A stretch of 49,349 nucleotides of DNA from Avidehalobacter sp964569265 (GTDB taxonomy: Bacteria > Bacillota > Dehalobacteriia > UBA4068 > UBA4997): positions 1 through 49,349 of the forward strand of contig CAZMTO010000012.1 of assembly GCA_964569265.1 (NCBI GenBank). The letters run 5' to 3'. A program made the translations under genes and the position numbers. This document shows positions 7,250 through 16,638 of the stretch, one piece after another. The notes beneath the pieces were generated by a model. It had not been told where the DNA came from. It did not search any database and was given only the letters and a program-made list of their open reading frames with translations. Position 1 is the first letter of the stretch, and the number at the start of each line of letters is the position of its first letter.

Positions 7250-7293
7250 CCGGTGCATAGAATTTGCACCGGTGCCGCTGTTTGTGCTACAAT
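7250..7293 (+). promoter_or_regulatory. Promoter of the ylmH-like gene with inverted repeat
   Basis: -35 TTGCAC (7264-7269), spacer 18, extended -10 TGC-TACAAT (-10 at 7288-7293). The -35 lies in the inverted repeat CCGGTGCA-N7-TGCACCGG (7250-7257 and 7265-7272), in the gap between cotJA and this gene. Confidence 0.5.
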
Positions 7294-7366
7294 TAAGGCA
7301 TAATTAAGGCTGTTAATTATGGGTTAACAAATTTTTGCTAATATTGGTTGTAAAGGGGTGAATTTT

Positions 7367-8149
7367 TTGATTGCCGAAACCAAAGAAGACAAGCTACTGT
7401 TAGCTTTGCTGGCCGACCGCCACAAGCAGTGCGAGGACAAAATGTATCCTACCAACAGCGACTTTTTGGATGCACGTGAACAGGCGCTGGCTGCCGAGCA
7501 TTTGCATAACCGCGCCTGTTTTGTTTTATGGGGTGGATATGATACGGCCGAGCGCCGCTGTATGGTGTTTTTGCCGGATTATCTGGCTGAGCTGCAAACC
7601 GATTTTTCTGCCGCCGATGCCGAATTGAACCCCCTTGCCGTGCTTAGAGCCACACCGGTGGCCCGCCAGACAACACTTAGCCACCGCGATTATTTGGGCG
7701 CACTGCTGGCACTGGGCATTAAACGCCAAAAGGTGGGTGATATTATTGTTAAGCCAGAGGGCGCCGACATTTTGATACTGCGGGATATGGCCGACTATTT
7801 GCAGCTTAATTTTACTCAGGTGGGCCGCCACCGCATAACCACCGAAGTTTTGCCGACCGCTGCCGTAAGTGCCTATGAACCGCCGGCTAAAGAATTTTCA
7901 GCCAACGTACCATCGCTTAGATTAGACAGTATGGCAGCCGCTGCTTTTGGAGTATCGCGCAGTTTAACAGCCGAGGCAGTGCGTACCAGACTGGTAGCCG
8001 TAAACGGCCTGCAAATTACCAAACCCGATTACCTGCTTAGCCCCGGTGATGCTGTTACCTGGCGCGGCAAGGGTAAGGCTGTTTTTGTAAGCACCAACGG
8101 CACAACCCGCAAAGACCGCATTTTTATTACGATTAAACGTTATATTTAA
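7367..8149 (+). CDS. YlmH-family S4-domain RNA-binding protein
   Basis: About 260 residues. The N-terminal and middle regions match YlmH (FLDAREQALAAEHL; LSHRDYLGALLALGIKRQKVGDI). A C-terminal S4 fold starts near RLDSMAAAAFGVSRSLTAEAV and continues with VAVNG and LLSPGDAVTWRGKG. YlmH proteins bind 23S rRNA/tRNA and act in rescue of stalled 50S peptidyl-tRNA (RqcP-like role). The start is taken as TTG 7367, eight bases after AAGGGG; a GTG at 7358 is fused to that ribosome binding site. The gene usually sits beside ylmG/divIVA; here it stands alone upstream of def. Confidence 0.85.
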   Translation: MIAETKEDKLLLALLADRHKQCEDKMYPTNSDFLDAREQALAAEHLHNRACFVLWGGYDTAERRCMVFLPDYLAELQTDFSAADAELNPLAVLRATPVARQTTLSHRDYLGALLALGIKRQKVGDIIVKPEGADILILRDMADYLQLNFTQVGRHRITTEVLPTAAVSAYEPPAKEFSANVPSLRLDSMAAAAFGVSRSLTAEAVRTRLVAVNGLQITKPDYLLSPGDAVTWRGKGKAVFVSTNGTTRKDRIFITIKRYI

Positions 8150-8183
8150 CAGCAAAAAACCAACCGCTGTGTTAAAATTGCTG

Positions 8184-8212
8184 TTGTTGTTTTGGCGTAA
8201 TAATGTTATAAT
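8184..8212 (+). promoter_or_regulatory. Promoter of the def-rpe gene run
   Basis: TTGTTG (8184-8189), 17-base spacer, TATAAT (8207-8212) with an extended TGT. It lies 50 bp before the def ATG and is the only good promoter seen before the tightly packed cluster ending at 17372. Confidence 0.6.
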
Positions 8213-8262
8213 AATATAATGATTTAAAATATCAAATACATACAAATAATGAGGTTATAACT

Positions 8263-8754
8263 ATGACAAGCTATAATGTAGTAGAAATAGGCGATGATGT
8301 TTTGCGCCAAACTGCCCAAACCGTGCGCCGCTTTGATGCACGCCTGCACAAAATGCTGGACGAAATGGCCGAAACAATGTACGAGTATGACGGCGTTGGT
8401 CTGGCGGCCCCGCAAATAGGCGTAAGCAAGCGCATTGCCGTAATAGACGTGGGAGATGGGCTGGTAGAACTGATAAACCCGGAAATTACCGCGCAAAGCG
8501 GCCGCAAGCTGGGGGTAGAAGGCTGCCTTTCGATACCGGAAAAGCAGGGCTATGTTTATCGCGCACAGCAGATACACGTTACCGCCCAAGATCGTTTTGG
8601 CGAACCCTTTGAATTTGATGCCGAGGACTTTTTTGCCCGTGCCTGCCAGCACGAAATTGACCATCTTTATGGGGTGCTTTATGTAGATAAGCTGGCCAGC
8701 CCCACCGATGAGGAAATTGCCGCGCTGGAAGCCGAAGAAGATTGTGAGGAATAA
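8263..8754 (+). CDS. def: Peptide deformylase
   Basis: Cytoplasmic metalloenzyme removing the formyl group from nascent N-formylmethionine. All three motifs are present: GVGLAAPQ (44-51), EGCLS with metal ligand Cys88, and QHEIDH with His130, catalytic Glu131 and His134. Length 163. ATG preceded by GAGG. Stop and the fmt start share one base (TAATG), so the formyl-removing and formyl-adding enzymes are coupled. Confidence 0.96.
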   Translation: MTSYNVVEIGDDVLRQTAQTVRRFDARLHKMLDEMAETMYEYDGVGLAAPQIGVSKRIAVIDVGDGLVELINPEITAQSGRKLGVEGCLSIPEKQGYVYRAQQIHVTAQDRFGEPFEFDAEDFFARACQHEIDHLYGVLYVDKLASPTDEEIAALEAEEDCEE

Positions 8755-9728
8755 TGACTGATAACAAGCATAATTTTAGAATAGTTTATCTGGGCAGCCC
8801 GGATTTTGCCGTGCCGCCGCTGTTAAAGCTGCTGGATGCCGGCTATACCGTGCCGCTGGTAATAACCCAGCCAGACAGACCCAAGGGCCGCAAACATCAG
8901 CTTATGCCAACAGCCGTAAAATGTGCGGCCGAAGCTAACGGTATTAAAGTGCTGGCAACCGAAAATGCCAACCAACCGGAAATTGTAGCCGAGGTTGCCG
9001 CTGCCAAACCGGACATATTGGTGGTGGCCGCTTTTGGGCAAATAATGCGCGATGCTCTGGTGAACACCGCACCTATGGGCGCTATAAATATTCACGGGTC
9101 GCTGCTGCCAAAATACCGCGGGGCATCACCCATACAGCAGGCTTTAATAGACGGTGAAACCGAAACCGGCGTTACTATTATGTATATTGCGCCCCGGTTA
9201 GATTCCGGTGATATGCTGGCACAGGTAAACTGCCCGATATTGCCCGATGACAACACCGGCACCCTGCGCGAAAAAATGTCACACATAGGGGCGGGGCTTT
9301 TAATAGAAACCATAGAAAAAATGCGTGCCGGCAGCATAACGCCACAGCCGCAGGACGAAGCTTTGGCAACCTATGCCGGTAAAATAACTGCCGAACAGGA
9401 ACGTATAAACTGGCAGTTGCCCGCCGCTGCGCTGCATAATCTGGTGCGGGGCTTAACGCCGGATACATCGGCGTACACCTGTTTTGCCGAAGCCGCCGAT
9501 AAAGACGCCCGCCTTAAAATATGGCAAACCGAGCTTGCCGACGGAGAAGCAACCAATGCCACACCGGGGCAGGTTATAGCTGCCGATAAAAAAGGTCTGC
9601 TGGTGGCTGCCGGCAGCAGCGTTATACGTTTGGTAACGGTGCAGCCGCCGGGCAAAGGCCAAATGAAAGCTGCCGACTGGTGGCGCGGACGCCGTGACTT
9701 ACAGGAGAGCGGGCTTAAATTTGAATAG
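8754..9728 (+). CDS. fmt: Methionyl-tRNA formyltransferase
   Basis: Transfers formyl from 10-formyl-tetrahydrofolate to initiator Met-tRNA. The catalytic domain carries VITQPDRPKGRKHQL, the NIHGSLLPKYRGASPIQQALIDG active-site block (split here across about residues 108-130) and LDSGDML. The C-terminal OB-like domain begins near PGQVIAADKKGLLVAAG. The 324-residue length is typical. Overlaps def by one base. Confidence 0.96.
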   Translation: MTDNKHNFRIVYLGSPDFAVPPLLKLLDAGYTVPLVITQPDRPKGRKHQLMPTAVKCAAEANGIKVLATENANQPEIVAEVAAAKPDILVVAAFGQIMRDALVNTAPMGAINIHGSLLPKYRGASPIQQALIDGETETGVTIMYIAPRLDSGDMLAQVNCPILPDDNTGTLREKMSHIGAGLLIETIEKMRAGSITPQPQDEALATYAGKITAEQERINWQLPAAALHNLVRGLTPDTSAYTCFAEAADKDARLKIWQTELADGEATNATPGQVIAADKKGLLVAAGSSVIRLVTVQPPGKGQMKAADWWRGRRDLQESGLKFE

Positions 9729-9773
9729 CATTTAAAAATATAAGCATAAATCAGCATAAGGAGAGAAGTTTTA

Positions 9774-10478
9774 ATGATATATTACGACCCTATTTATATG
9801 ATATCGTTTTTGATAATGATACCCGGCATTATATTTGCCAGCTACGCCCAGATGAAAATAAGTATGAATTATCACAAGTATTCTACCGTGCAGAACAACA
9901 AGCGCATAACCGGCGAGCAGGCAGCACGTATGATACTTAACAGCAACAATCTTTCTCATATTGCAGTGCAGCGTGTAAGCGGTGAACTCAGCGACCATTA
10001 TGACCCATCACGCAAGGTTGTAAGGCTTTCCGACAATGTATATTCCAGCACATCTTTGGCGGCGGTAGCCGTTGCCGCACACGAATGTGGCCATGCTATT
10101 CAGGATGCCGTAGAATATCAGCCTATGCGTTGGCGTTCGGCAATTGCCCCGGCAGCTTCGGTAGCTACGCAGGTATCGTGGATAATCCTGTTTGTCGGTA
10201 TACTGTTAAGCTCGTTTAACTGCGCTATGTTTGGTGCGCTGCTGTTTGGTGCTGTGGTAATTTTTCAGCTTGTTACCTTGCCGGTAGAAGTTAATGCTTC
10301 GGCCCGCGCCTTAAAAATATTGCAAAGTCAAAAAATTTTAAGCGCCGACGAAATTCCCGGTGCCAAAAAGGTGCTTTCGGCAGCAGCGCTTACCTATGTT
10401 GCTGCGTTGGTAACGGCTATTTTGTCGATGATACGCCTGATAATTATGGCGTTAATGTATCGCCGCAACCGTTTTTAA
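9774..10478 (+). CDS. Zinc metallopeptidase, YugP family, membrane-bound
   Basis: A 234-residue membrane protein with an N-terminal transmembrane segment (residues about 6-25), the zinc motif HECGH (His103, Glu104, His107) following LAAVAVAAHECGHAIQ, and further hydrophobic segments (about 125-165 and 205-228). YugP-type putative peptidases are regular neighbours of fmt and rsmB in Firmicutes. Substrates are unknown. AAGGAG precedes the ATG. Confidence 0.88.
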   Translation: MIYYDPIYMISFLIMIPGIIFASYAQMKISMNYHKYSTVQNNKRITGEQAARMILNSNNLSHIAVQRVSGELSDHYDPSRKVVRLSDNVYSSTSLAAVAVAAHECGHAIQDAVEYQPMRWRSAIAPAASVATQVSWIILFVGILLSSFNCAMFGALLFGAVVIFQLVTLPVEVNASARALKILQSQKILSADEIPGAKKVLSAAALTYVAALVTAILSMIRLIIMALMYRRNRF

Positions 10479-10502
10479 GCAATTTATTTTTACGAGGTTA
10501 TT

Positions 10503-11852
10503 ATGAGCATAAATGCACGCGCACTGGCGCTGCAAATTTTATACGATGTACACAGTAATGATGCTTATGCCAACCTGGCACTGGCCGCCGCCCTGCGTCA
10601 GCATAATATGTCACCGCAGGACAAAGCACTGTGTACCGAACTGGTTTATGGTACTCTGCGCCGTCAGGGTACCATAGACTATATTTTGAGCAAATTTTAC
10701 AGGCAAAAGCTTAACAAATTGCCGCCGCGCATTTTGCTGGCAATGCGGCTGGGGGCTTATCAACTGCTGTATATGGACAAAATTCCGCCGTCGGCTGCTG
10801 TTAACGAAGCTGTTAAGCTGGCACGGCGTTATGGGCACAGCGGCACAGCCGGGCTTTGCAACGCACTGCTGCGCAACATAGACCGTAACCGTGAGCAAAT
10901 TACCAACGGCAGTATTTTTCCGGATAAAGAGCAGGAGCCTGCCGCGTATTTGGCGGCCTTTTATTCTCATCCGCAGTGGTTGATGACGGAATGGCTGAAC
11001 CGTTTTGGCTTTGACGATGCGGCCCAACTGGCAGCCTTTGACAATCAACCGTCGGATTATACATTGCGGGTAAACACCCTGAAGATAAACCGCGACCGTG
11101 TGTTAGACCACCTGACTGAGCAGGGTGTAGCAGCAGCCGCCTGCCCTCTGGCAGAAGATGGCATACAGATAACCAGCGGCGCAGGTGCCCCGACCCTGCA
11201 ACAGCTTATAGCCGGCGGTATGCTTTACCCGCAGCAGCTAAGCTCTATGCTGGCGGCACACGCTTTGGCACCCACACCCGGTGCCGTTGTGCTGGATGTT
11301 TGCGCGGCGCCCGGCGGCAAAACCACCCATATGGCAGCGCTTATGCAAAACAAAGGGCAAATAACCGCTTTTGATGTACACGAACACAAGCTTGATTTGA
11401 TAAATGAAAACGCAGCCCGTCTGGGTATTGCTATTATTAAAACGCAGGCTGCCGACAGCCGTGACTTGTCAATGGTACAGGATGTTTCGGCGGATTATAT
11501 TTTGGTAGATGCACCGTGTTCCGGCCTTGGCGTTTTGCGCACCCGCCCGGACAGTCGCTGGCATAAAACACCGCAGGCTTCAGCCGAACTGGCGCAGGTA
11601 AGCCTTGCCATATTAAACGAGGCTGCCAAAAAGCTTAAACCTGGCGGCCAAATGCTGTTTAGCACCTGCACCATAAGTCAGGAAGAAAACGAGGACAACT
11701 GCGAGCGTTTGCTGGCTGCCCACCCGGAGCTTAAACCGCAGCCGATAGAATATCTGCCGGAGCTTTTTGCCAACCGACCGCAAATGCAGCTTTTGCCTTT
11801 TGTACACGGCTTAGACGGCTTTTATTTTGCTAAATTTAAAAAATCTAACTGA
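10503..11852 (+). CDS. rsmB: 16S rRNA (cytosine-967-C5)-methyltransferase RsmB
   Basis: 449 residues. An N-terminal NusB-like RNA-binding domain (about 1-140; ARALALQILYDVHSNDAYAN, YGTLRRQGTIDYIL) precedes a Rossmann SAM methyltransferase. SAM motif DVCAAPGGKTTHMA, motif IV DAPCSGLGVLRTRPD and motif VI FSTCTISQEENE give the two cysteines of m5C enzymes. ATG after ACGAGG. Fourth gene of the def run. Confidence 0.95.
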   Translation: MSINARALALQILYDVHSNDAYANLALAAALRQHNMSPQDKALCTELVYGTLRRQGTIDYILSKFYRQKLNKLPPRILLAMRLGAYQLLYMDKIPPSAAVNEAVKLARRYGHSGTAGLCNALLRNIDRNREQITNGSIFPDKEQEPAAYLAAFYSHPQWLMTEWLNRFGFDDAAQLAAFDNQPSDYTLRVNTLKINRDRVLDHLTEQGVAAAACPLAEDGIQITSGAGAPTLQQLIAGGMLYPQQLSSMLAAHALAPTPGAVVLDVCAAPGGKTTHMAALMQNKGQITAFDVHEHKLDLINENAARLGIAIIKTQAADSRDLSMVQDVSADYILVDAPCSGLGVLRTRPDSRWHKTPQASAELAQVSLAILNEAAKKLKPGGQMLFSTCTISQEENEDNCERLLAAHPELKPQPIEYLPELFANRPQMQLLPFVHGLDGFYFAKFKKSN

Positions 11853-11882
11853 TTATATTTGTAATGTAAGGAGACCGGCCCA

Positions 11883-12959
11883 ATGGAATTTTTGGCAAAC
11901 TGCGATATGCTGGGCAAAAGCCGCACCGAACTGAAAGCACTGTGCAAGCAGCTTGGTTTTGCACAATTTAAAGGTGATATTCTGTTTGGCTGGCTGCAAC
12001 AGGGCACCGTAGATTATAACGCCATGAGCAATTTAAGCCGCAAAGAGCGTGAACTGCTGGCTGATGCCCACCCGATTATTTTGCCCCGCGTTATTGCCGA
12101 GCAGCAAAGCAGTGATAATACCTGCGCCAAGCTGCTGCTGGATTTTGGCGCAAATGTACAAATAGAGCTGGTTATTATGAATTATGACCGCAAAACCAGC
12201 AAAAACCGCCACACGCTTTGCATAAGCACACAGGCAGGTTGCGCTATGGACTGTGCCTTTTGTGCTACCGGCTTGGGCGGTTTATACCGCAACCTTACCG
12301 CCGGAGAAATAGTAGCGCAGGTGTTATGCGGCAAAATTTGGCTAAACAGCCATAATTTAGGTGATATTACCAATTTGGTGTTTATGGGTATGGGCGAGCC
12401 TTTTGCCAACTATGATGCCGTAATGCAAAGCCTTAATCTGCTTACCTGCGAGGGCGGTTTGAACCTTGGCAGGCGGCGCTTAACAGTATCTACCTGTGGA
12501 CTGGTGCCGCAAATTAACCGTTTTGCCGACGAAGCCGGAGAAATAAATCTGGCAATATCGCTGCACGCGCCCAACGATGAACTGCGCAGCCGCCTTATGC
12601 CGATAAACCGCCGCTACCCCTTAGCCGAGCTTATGCAGGCCTGCGACAATTATACCAACAAAACCCACCGGCGCATAAGCTACGAATACGCACTGCTGGC
12701 CGGGGTAAACGACACACCCAAGCTGGCCGCCGAGCTGGCGGAGCTTTTAACCGGCAGATTGGCACATATCAATCTTATACCGGTAAATTTTGTGGAAGAA
12801 ACAGGATTTTGCCCCAGCTCTGACGAAACAATAAGCAGGTTTGCAGCCGAGCTTAGCCGCCGCGGTATAGAAACCAGCGTGCGAGAAAAACGCGGCACCG
12901 ATATTGACGGTGCCTGCGGGCAGCTAAGGCGCAAAAATATTACATATACTGGCCTATAA
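11883..12959 (+). CDS. rlmN: 23S rRNA A2503 / tRNA A37 C2-methyltransferase RlmN (radical SAM)
   Basis: 358 residues. The radical-SAM cluster motif C-x3-C-x2-C is Cys120, Cys124, Cys127 in TQAGCAMDCAFCATG. The glycine-rich LVFMGMGEPFANYD and ISLHAPNDELR blocks follow. The C-terminal GTDIDGACGQL holds the catalytic Cys used for the methyl intermediate. Methylates adenine C2 in 23S rRNA and tRNAs, helping reading accuracy. ATG after AAGGAG at nine bases. Confidence 0.96.
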   Translation: MEFLANCDMLGKSRTELKALCKQLGFAQFKGDILFGWLQQGTVDYNAMSNLSRKERELLADAHPIILPRVIAEQQSSDNTCAKLLLDFGANVQIELVIMNYDRKTSKNRHTLCISTQAGCAMDCAFCATGLGGLYRNLTAGEIVAQVLCGKIWLNSHNLGDITNLVFMGMGEPFANYDAVMQSLNLLTCEGGLNLGRRRLTVSTCGLVPQINRFADEAGEINLAISLHAPNDELRSRLMPINRRYPLAELMQACDNYTNKTHRRISYEYALLAGVNDTPKLAAELAELLTGRLAHINLIPVNFVEETGFCPSSDETISRFAAELSRRGIETSVREKRGTDIDGACGQLRRKNITYTGL

Positions 12960-12971
12960 CAGAGGTGAAAA

Positions 12972-13730
12972 ATGATTATTAAGCATAAGGCAGTTTCTCT
13001 GCAGGGGCAGGGGCGTGCCAACAACGAGGATTGTTTTTGTGTTTTGCCGCAAAACGACCTGTTTATAGTGTCGGACGGTATGGGCGGGCATAACGCCGGC
13101 GAGGTTGCCAGCCGTTTGGCCGTAAACACCTGTGCCGATTTTTTAACGGCCAACGCCGGTACAGCAGCACCGGACGCCCTGTTGGAGCAGGCTATAGCCG
13201 CTGCCAACAGCAAAATTTTTATCGACAGCAGCCAAAGCGAGGAACACCGCAATATGGGTGCTACCATTGCCGTGGTTTGGCGGCAGGAACAGCTTTTGTA
13301 TGTGGCGCACGTGGGCGACAGCCGTGTTTACGTTTTTAATAAAGACCATGCCCGCAGCCTTACCCGTGACCATTCGGTGGTTGGTGAAATGCTGCGTGAA
13401 GGCTTAATATCGCCGGATCAGGCGATAAACCACCCCAAAAAGAATATACTTACACGAGCCCTTGGTGTAGAAGAAAAGGTTCTGCCGGATATAAGCGCCT
13501 TTGAACTGCCGATACCCGGCTATATTTTGCTGTGTTCCGACGGTATAAGTGCTTATCTGCCGATGGAAAAGCTGCTGCCGCAGTTGGCTGCCAAGGTGCG
13601 CGCCGAACAGGTTTTGCCGGTGTTGACCGAATTAGCCAAAGAAGCCGGCAGCCGCGATGATATGACCGGCGTTTTGCTTTGGGAAGAAGACGATAACGAC
13701 CAGACAGAGGAGGCGAGTGCCAATGACTAA
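12972..13730 (+). CDS. prpC: PP2C-type Ser/Thr phosphatase PrpC/Stp
   Basis: 252 residues, metal-dependent protein phosphatase opposing PrkC. Metal-binding Asp residues lie in ANNEDCF, VSDGMGGHNAGEVAS, HVGDSRVY, LLCSDGIS and SRDDMT, the expected PP2C order. No transmembrane part, so cytoplasmic. AGAGGTG precedes the ATG. The 3' end overlaps prkC by eight bases, coupling kinase and phosphatase expression. Confidence 0.95.
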   Translation: MIIKHKAVSLQGQGRANNEDCFCVLPQNDLFIVSDGMGGHNAGEVASRLAVNTCADFLTANAGTAAPDALLEQAIAAANSKIFIDSSQSEEHRNMGATIAVVWRQEQLLYVAHVGDSRVYVFNKDHARSLTRDHSVVGEMLREGLISPDQAINHPKKNILTRALGVEEKVLPDISAFELPIPGYILLCSDGISAYLPMEKLLPQLAAKVRAEQVLPVLTELAKEAGSRDDMTGVLLWEEDDNDQTEEASAND

Positions 13731-15648
13731 TATGGTTGGCACGATATTCCACGGCCGCTATGAAATTTTGGGGGTTTTAGGCTCCGGCGGCACGTCAGTG
13801 GTATATAAAGCCAAAGACACCGTATTAAACCGACTGGTTACCATTAAAATTTTGCGTGAACAGTTGGATAAAGACAATAAATTTTTAAATCGGTTCCGTA
13901 ACGAAGCTCAGGCAGTTGCCAAGCTTTCTCACCCCAATATTGTAAACATTTATGACGTTGCCAATTCCGGCGGTTTGCATTATCTGGTTATGGAATACGT
14001 AGAGGGCAGCAGCCTTAAAGAATATCTGGATAAAGCCGGCCCGCTGCCGGTAGACGAAGCGCTGAATATTTTTCAGCAGTTGCTGTTAGCCTTGCAGCAC
14101 GCGCACGAAAATAACGTTATACACCGTGATATAAAGCCGCACAATATTTTGCTGGATACCCGGCATAATGTGCGGGTAACCGACTTTGGTCTGGCAATAA
14201 CCGCCGAAGATATGTCGATAAATGCCGCACAGGAAAGCGGCAGTGATATTATGGGTTCGGTTTACTATATGTCACCGGAACAAATTAAGGGAGAAACCGT
14301 AACCGCCTCTACCGACATATATTCTGCCGGTGTTCTGCTTTACGAAATGCTCTGCGGTGAGCGCCCCTTTACCGGCGATAACGTGGTAGAAATTGCCCGC
14401 CAGCATTTAAAAGGCACACCGGTGCCGCCGCACAAAATAAACCCGCAGGTAAGCACCGAGCTTTCTTCTTTTGTGATGAAGGCTATACGGCGCGACAAAG
14501 ATTTGCGCTTTGCCGGTGCCACCCAAATGCTGGCCGAGCTTAAAAGTATCCAAAATAAAAGCCGCCGCGTTATTGTTAAGCCGATAAACCTGGAAATGGC
14601 CGGGATATCGTCGGCTGACGGCAGCAAAAAGGCTGATGACGACCGTACGGTGGTTGTAAAGCGCCACGTAAGCCTGCCGCAGGAACAACCTAAAAAGATG
14701 CGCTTTTTTAACAACAAAAAGCCAACACCGCTGTTTTTTATCACCCTGTTTGCCGCCCTGCTGATAATGGTGCTGTTTGGTTCTCTGGCCAGCATTGTTA
14801 ACAGCCTTACCGGCAATAATCAAGAGGTTGAAGTGCGCAGCTATGTAGGTATGAATTTGACCGAAGCCGAGCGGCTGATTGAAGCTGATGGCTTAAAATG
14901 CACCGTTAATTATTCTTACAGTTCAGAATACGCCAATAATCTGGTTATGCGCCAAAATATAAATGCGGGGCAAAAGGTAAAAACCGGGCGCTTTATTGAG
15001 CTTACCGTAAGCCAGGGCAGCCAAACCTTTAGTATGCCGAGCATTACCGATATGACACTTTCTCAGGCGCGGGTGTTGCTTAGCAAATACGATGTAAAGA
15101 TAGAAAGTGAGGACGTAGTTGACGATACCGTAGCTGCCGGCCTTATCATCAACCAGATACCGGAGGAGGGCGCTGAGCTTAGTGCCGGCGAAACTATTAA
15201 GGTGACTGTAAGCAAGGGTAAAGAGATTACCGTGCCGGACTTAAAAGGCCGCACCGAAGATGATGCAATGGTATTTTTGGTTATTCAGGGGCTGACGCTG
15301 GGCGAAACCACCCGTGCCGAAAGCTATGAATATTCCGAGGGCGTTGTTATTGGCCAAAGCCTTACCCCAGGTGATACAGTGTTAGAGGGCAGCGGCATAG
15401 ATATCGTAGTATCAACCGGGCCCGGCCCGGCCAGCAAAACAGCCCGCCTTACCTACACTTTGCCGGCCGGTAACGATTTAAGCTATTATGTAACGGTAGA
15501 GGTTACCGACGATAACGGCAAGCGCAACGAATACAGCGGCACACACAACGGTGGCGAAACCATTGTACGTGACGTGGAAATTGTCGGCAGCGGCACCGTA
15601 AAGGTTTACTTAGACGGTGAGGTTGCCTATAGTCAGGATGTAAACTAA
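13723..15648 (+). CDS. prkC: Ser/Thr protein kinase PrkC with three PASTA domains
   Basis: A 641-residue membrane kinase sensing peptidoglycan fragments. It has an N-terminal Hanks kinase (about 13-270) with LGSGGTSVVYKA, catalytic Lys42 (VTIKIL), HRDIKPHN and DFG. A juxtamembrane linker, one transmembrane helix (about 337-360) and three extracellular PASTA repeats (about 369-435, 436-500, 501-568) follow, ending in a beta-rich tail. In spore-formers PrkC triggers germination by muropeptides. The ATG at 13723 is preferred: AGAGGAGG is nine bases upstream, whereas the GTG at 13717 is only three away. The stop overlaps rsgA by one base. Confidence 0.96.
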   Translation: MTNMVGTIFHGRYEILGVLGSGGTSVVYKAKDTVLNRLVTIKILREQLDKDNKFLNRFRNEAQAVAKLSHPNIVNIYDVANSGGLHYLVMEYVEGSSLKEYLDKAGPLPVDEALNIFQQLLLALQHAHENNVIHRDIKPHNILLDTRHNVRVTDFGLAITAEDMSINAAQESGSDIMGSVYYMSPEQIKGETVTASTDIYSAGVLLYEMLCGERPFTGDNVVEIARQHLKGTPVPPHKINPQVSTELSSFVMKAIRRDKDLRFAGATQMLAELKSIQNKSRRVIVKPINLEMAGISSADGSKKADDDRTVVVKRHVSLPQEQPKKMRFFNNKKPTPLFFITLFAALLIMVLFGSLASIVNSLTGNNQEVEVRSYVGMNLTEAERLIEADGLKCTVNYSYSSEYANNLVMRQNINAGQKVKTGRFIELTVSQGSQTFSMPSITDMTLSQARVLLSKYDVKIESEDVVDDTVAAGLIINQIPEEGAELSAGETIKVTVSKGKEITVPDLKGRTEDDAMVFLVIQGLTLGETTRAESYEYSEGVVIGQSLTPGDTVLEGSGIDIVVSTGPGPASKTARLTYTLPAGNDLSYYVTVEVTDDNGKRNEYSGTHNGGETIVRDVEIVGSGTVKVYLDGEVAYSQDVN

Positions 15649-16598
15649 TGCAGGGAATTTTATTAAAAAGCCACGGTGGGTTTTATTTTGTACAAAGCGG
15701 TCAAACCGTGTATGTATGCAGCCCGCGCGGGCGCTTAAAGCAGCAGCTTAAAAATGCACCGCTGGGGCTGATAGTGGGGGATAACCTTAAAATTGCTCCC
15801 CTAAACGAACAAATGGCCGGCACCGAAGCAACCTTTAACGGGGCACCGGCCGAGCTGCCCAAAGCCACTATAGAGGAGCATTTGCCGCGTAAAAATTATC
15901 TTATAAGGCCCAAAATTGCCAATGTAGACCAATGCCTTATAGTGCTGGCGGCCAAACACCCCAAACCGGATTTTCTGCTGACAGACAGAATGTTGGTAGC
16001 ATTGCTGGCCGCCGATATAAAGCCGATTATAGTGCTTAACAAAATTGACCAACCCGGAGCCGACGAGCTTTTGGAGCGTTTGACACCGTATAAAGCCGCC
16101 GGTATACCTGTTTATCCCATAAGCGCAGCCACACAGCAGGGCATAGCACCGCTTACACAGCTTTTAAACGGCAGGATAAGCACGGTGGCCGGGCAAAGCG
16201 GCGTGGGCAAAAGCACGCTGCTTAATTTGCTGCTAAAGCTGGCAGCTAACCCCGGCCGCGAGCTGCTTACCGGCGAAATAAGCCACAAGCTGCAACGGGG
16301 GCGCCACACTACACGCACGGTAGAGCTGCTGCCACTGGCCAATACCAACGGCTGGATAGCCGATACACCGGGTTTTTCCCGTTTGGCACTGCCCGACAAT
16401 ATTACACCGCAGGAGCTGGCAGATTTTTACCCGGATTTTGCACCTTACGCCAACGCCTGCCGCTTCGACGGCTGCCGCCACCAAAACGAGCCGGATTGTG
16501 CGGTAAAGCAGGCGGTTGCCGACGGCAGATTGTCTGAGGATAGACACCGCCGGTATTTAGCGCTTTTGCAGGAAGCTGCCGAGCATAAAAATTATTAA
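15648..16598 (+). CDS. rsgA: Ribosome small-subunit GTPase RsgA
   Basis: 316 residues, late 30S assembly GTPase. OB fold at the N-terminus, then a circularly permuted G domain in the order G4 VLNKID (near 130), G1 GQSGVGKSTLLN (near 181), G3 DTPGFSRL (near 238). The C-terminal zinc site is CRFDGCRHQNEPDC. Translationally coupled to prkC. Confidence 0.96.
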   Translation: MQGILLKSHGGFYFVQSGQTVYVCSPRGRLKQQLKNAPLGLIVGDNLKIAPLNEQMAGTEATFNGAPAELPKATIEEHLPRKNYLIRPKIANVDQCLIVLAAKHPKPDFLLTDRMLVALLAADIKPIIVLNKIDQPGADELLERLTPYKAAGIPVYPISAATQQGIAPLTQLLNGRISTVAGQSGVGKSTLLNLLLKLAANPGRELLTGEISHKLQRGRHTTRTVELLPLANTNGWIADTPGFSRLALPDNITPQELADFYPDFAPYANACRFDGCRHQNEPDCAVKQAVADGRLSEDRHRRYLALLQEAAEHKNY

Positions 16599-16638
16599 CA
16601 GTTTAATCACAGTAACCAACCACAAAGGAGTTTTTGTT

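Noticed and set aside
7198..7260. Sigma-E promoter for cotJ
   Set aside because: CATATATT resembles the -10 but no matching -35 lies at the right distance; not strong enough to list.
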